From: JAIEPT01 sp038217425
GTDB lineage: Bacteria > Planctomycetota > Planctomycetia > Gemmatales > Gemmataceae
Length of the DNA: 16,563 bases
Direction: 5' to 3'
Assembly: GCA_038217425.1 (NCBI GenBank)
Contig: JBBQPM010000153.1
Location: 1 to 16,563 of the forward strand
Under the pieces are notes generated by a model. That model did not search any database, had not been told where the DNA came from, and was given only the letters and a program-made list of their open reading frames with translations. Each line of letters opens with the position of its first letter. Position 1 is the stretch's first letter. A program made the position numbers and the translations under genes. Below, one piece after another: positions 7,279-13,876 of the stretch.

Positions 7279-9057
7279 TCACTTGAACTTCGGTACGAGC
7301 ATGCTGTGCCAGGTCGCCGGGGGCGCATTCGCGCTGGGAAGTAGCCGTCGCCAGTAGTCTGGAATCGCCGCGTCGACGTTGGGCCGGGGCATGAACGTTC
7401 CGGTCGGCGGCAGCGGCGGCGCGGGCGTCGGCGCCGGGCCCTGCATCCCCGGTCCGAACGGGCCGAAAGTCGTTCCAGAAGGCGTTGGCGCCTGGCCGCC
7501 GAACGGGCCGTGCGTCGGGCCGAGGTGCGGCTCATAGAACGGCATGCCTGTCCCCGGCAGGATCGGTTCCGCGTAAGGCGTTTTCCCGCCCGGGTTCAGG
7601 TGCGGCGGGATCGGCGCCGTCTCGATCTTGCCGTGCAAGAACAGCTCGCTCTCCGTCGGATCACGCGTCTCGTGCCCCGGCAGCTTCGGCTTGCGGCAAT
7701 CGCGCAGCGGCGCCACCAACTTCGGCGTGACCACGATCACCAGCTCCGTCTCACGCTGCTGATGCGAGACGCTGCGGAACGCAGCCCCGATCACCGGCAT
7801 ATCTCCCAGAATGGGGATCTTGCTCGTCTCGGCCTCCACCTCGTTCTGCAACAACCCGCCCAGATACAGCGTTTGCCCGCTCTCCAGTTCGACGGTGGTG
7901 TGGATGCGCTGCGTAACGAATTGCGGAACCTGGCTGCCGCCGATGTTGATGCCCGCGGCGAAGTTCACGGTGCTGACTTCGGGGAGGACGTCGAGCCGAA
8001 TCTTGCCTTCGCCCATGAGTACGGGGACGAAGGTGAGCTTGGTGCCAAACGCCTTGAACTGGGTATTGGGCTGTGCGACGCCGCCGGCGAAGACGATGTT
8101 GGGAACGGGTTGTTCGCCGCCGACGAGGAAGTCGGCAGGCCGGCCGTTGGTGGTCACGAGCGTGGGATTGGCGAGAACCTTGACGATGCCGTTGCGTTTA
8201 AGGAATTCGAGAAAGCCGAACAGGGCGGAGTTCTCGTTGGTGAGGCCGAAAAAGACGGTGGAGTTCGCGGAGAGCACCTGGTTGGCGATCGTGGCACTGG
8301 GGTTGAAGACCTTGGCGCCGCCTATAGCGTCGCCACCGCGGACGTTGATGCCGGGGACGCCGATCAAGTTGCCGATCTGGGTGCCGAAGAAATTGTTCTT
8401 ATCGCTGCCGAGCACATTGAGATTGAGCTTGCGGAGTTCCCTGCGGTCGACGCGGGCGATGCAGACGTCGAGCTGGATTTGCGTGACGCCGGTGACGCGG
8501 AGGTTGTTGACGATTTTATCTTTGCCGATCGACTTCTCGAGGAACTGCGCGATCTGCTCGACCTGTCCGGGAGTATCGACGGCGCCCTCGACGAAGAGAA
8601 GGCTATCGCCCCCCGCGGTGAGGGTGACGTTGGCGCCGGGAAATTGGCGTTCGAGGAAGATCTTGAGGAAGCCGACGCTGGGGAGGACGCGGACCTGGTA
8701 CGTCTTGGCCGCGCCGCTGGAATCCACGAGCGTCACGCGGGCATCGCCCATGCCGACGCCTCGAACTTTGATGAACGGAGATTTCTTGTCGGTGAAATCG
8801 AACTTGAGCACTGCCTCGCGATCGATGAAGGCGTCCTTGATAGGCAGGCCCGATTCCGGGCGCATCTTGAATGCTTCGCCCAGTGGGACGGCGATATCGA
8901 CCCTCTTTTGTTCCTCCCCCGGCGTCGGCGTAACGGGCAGCACGGGCACCGCGCCGGGCGGGTTGGGCATGATAGGAATCTGGGCGAGGCCCGGCGAACT
9001 CCAAAACACCCCTGTCAGCAGCAAACCGACGAGCAGCGGGCCTGGGTTCCGAGTCAT
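7279..9057 (-). CDS. Outer-membrane secretin, CpaC/RcpA-like
   Basis: A 592-residue secretin subunit, expected to form a multimeric outer-membrane channel for a type IV/Flp pilus or type II-like secretion system. Residues 1-25 are a signal peptide (cleavage after GLA). A pilus-type N-terminal domain (about 52-126, with VPLGEAF and IKVRGVGMGDARVTL) precedes a BON-like segment (about 128-190). The secretin core (about 255-450) includes VLANPTLVTTNG, VPVL, and a C-terminal signature running from ESGQTLYLGGLLQ to IPILGDMPVIGAAFRS. A Pro/Gly-rich tail of about 140 residues follows, unusual for CpaC. ATG 9057 is preferred over GTG 9066 because AGGTG sits 6 nt upstream. No ATPase, prepilin, TadB/C or CpaB gene is adjacent; its nearest partner candidate is the secreted protein downstream. 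The 196 nt upstream, between it and lysS, hold no convincing promoter. Confidence 0.9.
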   Translation of the reverse strand: MTRNPGPLLVGLLLTGVFWSSPGLAQIPIMPNPPGAVPVLPVTPTPGEEQKRVDIAVPLGEAFKMRPESGLPIKDAFIDREAVLKFDFTDKKSPFIKVRGVGMGDARVTLVDSSGAAKTYQVRVLPSVGFLKIFLERQFPGANVTLTAGGDSLLFVEGAVDTPGQVEQIAQFLEKSIGKDKIVNNLRVTGVTQIQLDVCIARVDRRELRKLNLNVLGSDKNNFFGTQIGNLIGVPGINVRGGDAIGGAKVFNPSATIANQVLSANSTVFFGLTNENSALFGFLEFLKRNGIVKVLANPTLVTTNGRPADFLVGGEQPVPNIVFAGGVAQPNTQFKAFGTKLTFVPVLMGEGKIRLDVLPEVSTVNFAAGINIGGSQVPQFVTQRIHTTVELESGQTLYLGGLLQNEVEAETSKIPILGDMPVIGAAFRSVSHQQRETELVIVVTPKLVAPLRDCRKPKLPGHETRDPTESELFLHGKIETAPIPPHLNPGGKTPYAEPILPGTGMPFYEPHLGPTHGPFGGQAPTPSGTTFGPFGPGMQGPAPTPAPPLPPTGTFMPRPNVDAAIPDYWRRLLPSANAPPATWHSMLVPKFK

Positions 9058-9253
9058 GGATCGCACCTGGGAAGAATTTCCTCTACGAGTCCATCATCGG
9101 TTAGAATCTGGGCAGACTTTACCGAAAGAGCCGATTGTAGGTCCGGCGCCCCGAGCGAGCGATGCGTCGCCGAGTTCGACCGGAATTCGAGATCCTTCTC
9201 ATTCGGAATGCTCACTCCCCCCCTTCTTGATAACGTTAAAGCCTGCCTTGATC

Positions 9254-10822
9254 TCACTGCTCCGGACGAAGCAACGGAAACAGAATCACGTCGCGGATCG
9301 TCTGCGTGTTCGTCAGCAGCATCACCAGCCGATCGATGCCGATGCCCAGGCCCCCCGCGGGCGGCATGCCGTGCTTCAACGCCTTCACGAAGTCGTCGTC
9401 CATCTTGGCCATCGAATCCTCCGCAGCCAAACCCGTCAGCTGTTTCTTGAACGTCTCCTCCTGCGTGATCGGGTCGTTCAGTTCCGTGTACGCATTGGCG
9501 AGTTCCATGCCGTGCACGTAGAGTTCAAACCGCTCGGCGATGCGCGGGTTGTCTTTATTCCGCTTCGTCAGCGGACAAAGGGCCGCGGGATAGTCGTGGA
9601 CGAAGACGGGGCCGACGAGCTTGTCCTCGACGGCGTGCTCGAAGAGTTCATGCACCAGGACGTCGTGTTCCTTTTGCACGAGCGGAGAACCAGGCCCGGC
9701 CGACTCCACCGCGCGCTTGACGTGAAACTTCGCTGCCGCCGCCTGTACGCCCGCTTCGTCGAACAGATCGACGCCGACATGTTGGCGGAATAGATCCTCG
9801 TACTTCGCCCGCTGCCACGGCGGCGTGAAGTCGATCGTCTTGTCAGCCCACGGCAACACCCGGGTCGACCCCAAAATATCGACGCAGGCGACGATCAGGC
9901 CCTCCGTCAGCTCCATCATCGTCTCGTAATTGCCGTACGCCTGGTACAGTTCCATCATCGTGAACTCGGGATTGTGCCGGGGGCTGACGCCCTCGTTGCG
10001 AAACACTCGGCCAATCTCGTATACCTTTTCGATGCCGCCGACCAGAAGCCGTTTGAGATGCAGCTCCAGGGCGATGCGTAGGAACAAGTCGATATCGAGC
10101 GTGTTATGATGCGTGACGAACGGCCGCGCCGCGGCACCGCCGGCAATGGAATGCAGCGTCGGCGTCTCGACTTCGCAGTATCCCTGGCCGTCCAGGAACG
10201 AACGTATACGCCGGACAATCCTGACCCGCTTCATCGAGCGGTCGAGCATCTCGGGGTTGTAGACCAGATCAAGATAGCGGTGTCGCAGGCGAAACTCCAT
10301 CTCCTGCATGCCCGCCCATTTATCAGGGTGCGGCAACACTGACTTCGTCAGAAACGTCAACTTCTCCGCGAAGATCGTCGGCTCCCCCTTTCGCGTCTTG
10401 CCGAACGTCCCCTCGACGCCCAGGAGGTCGCCCAGGTCAAGTTCATGGCTCAGCTGCCAACCGAGGTCGCCGACTTGCTTTTGGCCGATGAAAATCTGGA
10501 CTCGGCTCGACCAGTCGAGAATCTCGGTTTGTTCGTGTTTACCTTCGACGTCGCTCTTGGTCAGTTTCTTGATCGGCTGGCCCGACCAGTCCCACAGGTC
10601 GAGAAAGTGAACCTTGCCTTGAATGCGTCGGCTGACGATTCGACCGGCCGCCTTGACGCGCGGTCGTTCCGCGTCGGGCAGATCGCTCGGCAATTCCAGG
10701 ATTGTCTGAATGGGCTGATGGCCGTCGAAGCGTCCGCCCCAGGGGTCGATGCCGAGCGCTTCGATTTTTTTGAGCTTGTCGAGCCGGCTGGTTTCGAAGA
10801 CGTTATCGGGAGCGTCGGCCAC
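9254..10822 (-). CDS. lysS: Lysyl-tRNA synthetase, class II
   Basis: A 522-residue class II synthetase that charges tRNA-Lys with lysine. An N-terminal OB-fold anticodon-binding domain (about 57-165) is followed by the catalytic core: motif 1 region (about 195-222, ending YCEVETPTL), motif 2 (about 267-293, VFRNEGVSPRHNPEFTMMELY with its catalytic arginine) and motif 3 (about 490-506, GLGIGIDRLVML). Length is normal. The start is GTG 10822; no in-frame ATG exists nearby and no strong Shine-Dalgarno sequence is visible. An out-of-frame ATG at 10838 opens an 11-codon reading frame overlapping the start. It diverges from rplM, and a good sigma70-like promoter (10863-10890) lies upstream with a predicted 5' leader of about 35 nt. 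Confidence 0.97.
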   Translation of the reverse strand: MADAPDNVFETSRLDKLKKIEALGIDPWGGRFDGHQPIQTILELPSDLPDAERPRVKAAGRIVSRRIQGKVHFLDLWDWSGQPIKKLTKSDVEGKHEQTEILDWSSRVQIFIGQKQVGDLGWQLSHELDLGDLLGVEGTFGKTRKGEPTIFAEKLTFLTKSVLPHPDKWAGMQEMEFRLRHRYLDLVYNPEMLDRSMKRVRIVRRIRSFLDGQGYCEVETPTLHSIAGGAAARPFVTHHNTLDIDLFLRIALELHLKRLLVGGIEKVYEIGRVFRNEGVSPRHNPEFTMMELYQAYGNYETMMELTEGLIVACVDILGSTRVLPWADKTIDFTPPWQRAKYEDLFRQHVGVDLFDEAGVQAAAAKFHVKRAVESAGPGSPLVQKEHDVLVHELFEHAVEDKLVGPVFVHDYPAALCPLTKRNKDNPRIAERFELYVHGMELANAYTELNDPITQEETFKKQLTGLAAEDSMAKMDDDFVKALKHGMPPAGGLGIGIDRLVMLLTNTQTIRDVILFPLLRPEQ

Positions 10823-10862
10823 GGCAGTCTACTTTCATGTGTGAGGAGGGTGCGGAGAGGGG

Positions 10863-10890
10863 ATTGTAGCCGCCTCGAACGGCTCGTCAA
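10863..10890 (-). promoter_or_regulatory. Sigma70-like promoter for lysS
   Basis: On the minus strand, TTGACG (10885-10890) and TACAAT (10863-10868) are separated by 16 nt. Each hexamer matches the consensus at 5 of 6 positions. The predicted transcription start lies near 10856, about 35 nt before the GTG of lysS. It stands back-to-back with the rplM promoter. Confidence 0.7.
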
Positions 10891-10915
10891 TTCGCTGGAT
10901 TTCATGGGGTAGCAC

Positions 10916-10943
10916 TTGACGCTTGGCCAGTCGGCCTTAAGAT
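10916..10943 (+). promoter_or_regulatory. Sigma70-like promoter for rplM-rpsI
   Basis: TTGACG (10916-10921) and TAAGAT (10938-10943) are separated by 16 nt; the -35 box matches consensus at 5 of 6 positions and the -10 box at 4 of 6. A start near 10950 gives a leader of about 35 nt to the rplM ATG. The -35 boxes of this promoter and the divergent lysS promoter are identical hexamers, 25 bp apart. Confidence 0.6.
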
Positions 10944-10984
10944 ACTCTTTTTCCGTACCAGGTTCAGGAACTTCGGATATTCGT

Positions 10985-11434
10985 ATGTCAACGTTCTTTG
11001 CGAAGGCGGGTACGCCGGGAAGTCCCTCGGTCGTTCCCCAGGGATGGTGGGTGATCGACGCGACCAATCAAGTGGTCGGCAGGCTCGCGGTGCATATCGC
11101 CAACATCCTGCGTGGCAAGCATCGTCCGCAATACACGCCCCATGTCGATACCGGCGAATTCGTGATCGTCATCAACGCGGAAAAGGTTCGCTTCACGGGC
11201 AAAAAGCTCCAGCAGCAGACCTACGCGTCCTACTCCGGCTACCCGGGCGGGCTCCGCATCACGACGGCCGAGGAGCTGATGGCCAAGCATCCCGAACGCA
11301 TCCTCGAGATGGCGGTGAAGCGCATGGTGCCGCGCAACAAGATGGGTCGGCAGCAGATGACCAAGCTCAAGGTCTACAAGGGATCGACGCATCCCCATCA
11401 GGCACAACAACCCAAGGAATTCAAACCCTCGTAG
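10985..11434 (+). CDS. rplM: 50S ribosomal protein L13 (uL13)
   Basis: A 149-residue large-subunit ribosomal protein. Recognisable features are WWVIDATNQVVGRLAVHIA near the N terminus, LRGKHRPQYTPHVDTGEFVIVINA, the YSGYPGGLR stretch, MAVKRMVPRNKMGRQQM and LKVYKGSTHPHQAQQP at the C terminus. Length is close to the usual 140-150. ATG 10985 is chosen because the only upstream alternative in frame, a TTG at 10916, is the -35 box of the promoter. It has a short N-terminal extension (about 20 residues before WWVIDA) seen in many bacteria. rpsI follows after 17 nt, the classic L13-S9 pair, almost certainly one transcript. Confidence 0.97.
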   Translation: MSTFFAKAGTPGSPSVVPQGWWVIDATNQVVGRLAVHIANILRGKHRPQYTPHVDTGEFVIVINAEKVRFTGKKLQQQTYASYSGYPGGLRITTAEELMAKHPERILEMAVKRMVPRNKMGRQQMTKLKVYKGSTHPHQAQQPKEFKPS

Positions 11435-11451
11435 TTTATCGGGAGATCGAC

Positions 11452-11910
11452 GTGGCGGAAGCTAAGACAAAGGTCGAGTATCATTGGGGCACCGGTCGCC
11501 GAAAGTCTTCGGTCGCGCGGGTTCGCATCAGCACCGGGACCGGCAAGCTGGCTATCAATGGCCGAGACCTGGAAACGTATTTCACGGAAGACAAGGATCG
11601 CAACGCGGTCATGGGACCGATGCTCCTGCTCGACATGCACAATCGCCTGGACGTGCACGTCAACACGCATGGCGGCGGCCATTCGGGCCAGGCCGGCGCG
11701 ATCAGTCAGGGTCTCGCCCGCGCGCTTAAAATCATGCTCGTTCCTCCGGGCGACAAGCCGCTCGCCGAGGGCGAACCCGAAACCGAGACCAGCGCCATCA
11801 GCAAGAAAATCCGCGACTCCGGGTTTCTCACCCGCGATGGCCGTATGAAGGAACGCAAGAAGTACGGCCGCAAGGGAGCCCGCAAGAGCTTCCAGTTCTC
11901 GAAGCGTTAA
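11452..11910 (+). CDS. rpsI: 30S ribosomal protein S9 (uS9)
   Basis: A 152-residue small-subunit ribosomal protein. GTGRRKSSVARVRI near the N terminus, GGGHSGQAGAISQGLARAL in the middle and the basic C-terminal tail KKYGRKGARKSFQFSKR, which reaches the ribosomal P site, are diagnostic. The start is GTG 11452, with GGGAGA 5 nt upstream; no in-frame ATG gives an appropriate N terminus. It is about 20 residues longer than E. coli S9: between ARALK and SGFLTRDGR lies an acidic, Pro/Gly-containing insert (around VPPGDKPLAEGEPETETS). It is co-directional with rplM 17 nt upstream. Confidence 0.97.
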   Translation: MAEAKTKVEYHWGTGRRKSSVARVRISTGTGKLAINGRDLETYFTEDKDRNAVMGPMLLLDMHNRLDVHVNTHGGGHSGQAGAISQGLARALKIMLVPPGDKPLAEGEPETETSAISKKIRDSGFLTRDGRMKERKKYGRKGARKSFQFSKR

Positions 11911-11917
11911 CCGAGCG

Positions 11918-11963
11918 GTTGTCGGCGGCGCGTTGCGCTTGCGTGTGAAGCACCGCCGACAAC
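11918..11963 (+). other. Inverted repeat between rpsI and ruvB
   Basis: GTTGTCGGCGG (11918-11928) and CCGCCGACAAC (11953-11963) form a perfect 11-bp stem, extendable to 13 bp in RNA through a G-U and a C-G pair, around a 24-nt loop. It begins 7 nt after the rpsI stop and ends 19 nt before the ruvB ATG. No T-run follows, so it is a weak terminator candidate. It may instead be a processing site or attenuator separating the ribosomal genes from ruvB. Confidence 0.55.
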
Positions 11964-11982
11964 TGGGTTCGTGGTTTACCCC

Positions 11983-13035
11983 ATGGCACGCGAAGCGATC
12001 GTCCAGGGAACTGCCGCGGATGCCGCGCCCGTCGAGGCGGCGGCGGACGACAAGCAACGCGACGCCGCACTTCGCCCTCGCCTGCTCCGCGAAGTCATCG
12101 GTCAAAAAGGCGTCGTTCGCAAACTCAGCATCGTCCTCAACGCCTGCCGAAAAACCAAAGAAGCCTTGCCCCACATCCTTTTCGACGGGCCCCCTGGCCT
12201 GGGTAAAACCACCTTCGCCACCGTTCTGCCCAACGAACTCGGCACCACCATCCAGATGACCAGCGGCCCCGCGCTCTCCAAGCCCGCGGATCTCCTGCCG
12301 TTCCTCACCAACGTCACCGAAGGCTCCATCCTCTTCATCGACGAAATCCACCGCATGCCGCGCGTCGTCGAGGAATTCATCTACCCCGCGATGGAAGACT
12401 TCCGCATCGACATCGTCCTGGGCGAAGGCATCAACGCCCGCACGGTCTCGATTCCGCTCAAACGTTTCACCCTCATCGGCGCCACCACCCGCAGCGGCAT
12501 GCTCTCCAGCCCCATGCGCGATCGCTTCAAGATGCACGAACATCTCGACTTCTACTCGGTCGAAGAGTTGGCGCAAATCGTCACGATCAACGCAAAGAAA
12601 TTGCAAACCAAGATCGAGCCCGATGCCGCTTTGGAGATTGCCCAGCGCAGTCGCGGCACGCCCCGGATCGCCAACTCCCGGCTCTGGTGGATTCGGCACT
12701 ATTCCATCAGCGAATCGACGGGCGACATCACGTTGCCGCTGACGCAGGACGCGCTGCTCATGGCCCAGGTCGATCCGTTCGGGCTCGACAAACAGGACCG
12801 TCGATATTTGGAGACGCTGATTCAGACGTATTCGGGGGGCCCGACCGGTGTCGAATCGCTGGCCGCGTCGATGAATCTCCCCGCCGAGACGCTCAGCGAG
12901 GAAATCGAGCCGTTCCTTTTACGCGAGCAGCTGATCATTCGCTCACCCCGGGGGCGCGTGGCCACGCCGAAGGCGTATAATCATTTGGGCATTCCCATCA
13001 GCGCGGGTCAGGCGTTTCAGGGGATGTTGTTCTAG
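11983..13035 (+). CDS. ruvB: Holliday junction branch migration helicase RuvB
   Basis: A 350-residue AAA+ motor of the RuvABC complex, which drives Holliday junction branch migration in recombinational repair. Visible are Walker A GPPGLGKT (69-76), Walker B LFIDEIHR (117-124), the PAMEDF...DIV stretch (135-145), the arginine-finger region IGATTRSGML (165-174), sensor 2 GTPRIAN (225-231) and a C-terminal winged helix ending in SPRGRVATPKAYNHLG. Length is normal. ATG 11983 is preferred to GTG 11971; neither has a strong ribosome binding site. Just after sensor 2, the normally basic RRVRD-like helix reads SRLWWIRHYS, an unusual substitution. No ruvA or ruvC is adjacent. It follows rpsI by 72 nt containing a long stem-loop, so cotranscription is uncertain. 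Confidence 0.95.
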   Translation: MAREAIVQGTAADAAPVEAAADDKQRDAALRPRLLREVIGQKGVVRKLSIVLNACRKTKEALPHILFDGPPGLGKTTFATVLPNELGTTIQMTSGPALSKPADLLPFLTNVTEGSILFIDEIHRMPRVVEEFIYPAMEDFRIDIVLGEGINARTVSIPLKRFTLIGATTRSGMLSSPMRDRFKMHEHLDFYSVEELAQIVTINAKKLQTKIEPDAALEIAQRSRGTPRIANSRLWWIRHYSISESTGDITLPLTQDALLMAQVDPFGLDKQDRRYLETLIQTYSGGPTGVESLAASMNLPAETLSEEIEPFLLREQLIIRSPRGRVATPKAYNHLGIPISAGQAFQGMLF

Positions 13036-13235
13036 ACTTGAGGCCGATTCTTAAATTTCGGGCGACGAATCTGCAATATTCGGGATTTTCTTCGTCCGAA
13101 GCGAACATTTTCCCTAAAATAACTTAGCGGCGCAACCCAGTCGCCGTGCACAAACCCAGCGGGAAGGATGGAATCTCCAGGTTTCTGTGTATCAGTTATT
13201 CTCGCCTTTTACTCTTTCATGGAGAGCGGCCCTGG

Positions 13236-13733
13236 ATGTCACGCACGCTTATTCTTCTCTTCCGTCGCGATCCCTCCAAAGATAGACACGATGAACAAAT
13301 CCAGTTCGAAGGATATGAGATCCTTTGGCCGGACGGCAAACCTGTGTCCATCGGGCTCGATGCCTTCTGCAAGCACGGCCAGCGTCTGCTCGGTTTGGGA
13401 AAGCATCTTGCCGGTTGCAACGAAAAGTCGATCAAACTCGTCAGTATGCCCTTGGAAGGCCGAAACGACGATCTCAATCGCATTCCCGGCTACCGCGTTC
13501 GCCGATTTTACATCCTGCGAACCGGGACGACGGGCCGAATGCATTTCATGGACGGCACGCCGACCACGACGGTCTTCGACCTGGAAGTGGACGACGAACG
13601 CATCCTGAACTGGACAGGTCTACCCGACTTGGCCGATGGTGAACTGAGTTGGTTCGATATCGCTGCCACCGAAGTGTCCACCGTGATCCCAACCGCGCCG
13701 GCACGCACTCGCCGCGTGGCGGTGGTAGCATAG
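13236..13733 (+). CDS. Conserved-looking hypothetical protein
   Basis: A 165-residue protein I do not recognise. It has no signal peptide or membrane helix, although the first residues (MSRTLILLFRR) are hydrophobic and basic. It contains charged, mixed alpha/beta-looking sequence, with two cysteines (45 and 61) and no recognisable catalytic motif. The C-terminal 15 residues are Ala/Arg/Val-rich. ATG 13236 is chosen because GGAG lies about 11 nt upstream; an in-frame GTG at 13146 would add 30 residues of poor coding character. The 200 nt between ruvB and this start are noticeably AT-richer than their surroundings and contain a TAAAAT -10-like hexamer at 13115-13120 without a good -35 box. A strong intrinsic terminator follows the stop by 24 nt, so it is probably a single-gene transcript or the end of the ruvB transcript. 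Confidence 0.65.
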   Translation: MSRTLILLFRRDPSKDRHDEQIQFEGYEILWPDGKPVSIGLDAFCKHGQRLLGLGKHLAGCNEKSIKLVSMPLEGRNDDLNRIPGYRVRRFYILRTGTTGRMHFMDGTPTTTVFDLEVDDERILNWTGLPDLADGELSWFDIAATEVSTVIPTAPARTRRVAVVA

Positions 13734-13757
13734 TCGAGCATTGTTAAAACACCCAAG

Positions 13758-13792
13758 CCCCGCTCGGACACCAGGTGTCCGAGCGGGGTTTT
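13758..13792 (+). terminator. Rho-independent terminator
   Basis: CCCCGCTCGGACAC (13758-13771) and GTGTCCGAGCGGGG (13775-13788) form a perfect 14-bp GC-rich stem around a 3-nt loop, followed at once by TTTT (13789-13792). It ends transcription from the unknown gene at 13236-13733. There is no matching T-run on the minus strand, so it is directional. Confidence 0.92.
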
Positions 13793-13819
13793 GTCGTGGC
13801 TGCCAAATTACCCATCTTA

Positions 13820-13837
13820 ATGTTCCGCGCGGAACAT
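13820..13837. promoter_or_regulatory. 18-bp perfect palindrome resembling a ParB-type binding site
   Basis: ATGTTCCGCGCGGAACAT is a perfect dyad with no spacer, located between two convergent genes rather than in front of one. The core TGTTCCGCGCGGAACA agrees with the widely conserved parS sequence TGTTTCACGTGAAACA at 12 of 16 positions, and with the known TGTTCC...GGAACA variant at all but the two central symmetric bases. A protein-binding site is plausible; a small hairpin at the 3' end of the esterase transcript is the simpler alternative. Confidence 0.4.
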
Positions 13838-13876
13838 GCGCCCACTAGGGCTCAATCACCGTTTAAGACGAAAATT

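Noticed and set aside
9054..9257. Possible 67-codon gene between lysS and the secretin, ending in an ATGA overlap with the secretin start
   Set aside because: The overlap is tempting, but there is no well-spaced ribosome binding site, no recognisable sequence, and it covers an ordinary intergenic gap; coding status cannot be supported.
7510..9793. Two very long plus-strand open frames opposite the secretin and the end of lysS
   Set aside because: Both run antisense to genes with clear domain motifs and cross the boundary between them; composition is typical of antisense frames.
11037..11048. CCCCAGGGATGG inside rplM, matching part of palindromic element 1
   Set aside because: It is only a 12-base match in conserved L13 codons (PQGWW region), with no second arm or hairpin nearby.
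11398..12699. 433-codon minus-strand frame opposite rpsI and ruvB
   Set aside because: It is antisense to two conserved genes and has no domain signature.
13758..13792. Bidirectional terminator for the convergent esterase gene
   Set aside because: The minus-strand sequence after the stem lacks a T-run, and the esterase stop is about 85 nt away with other sequence between.
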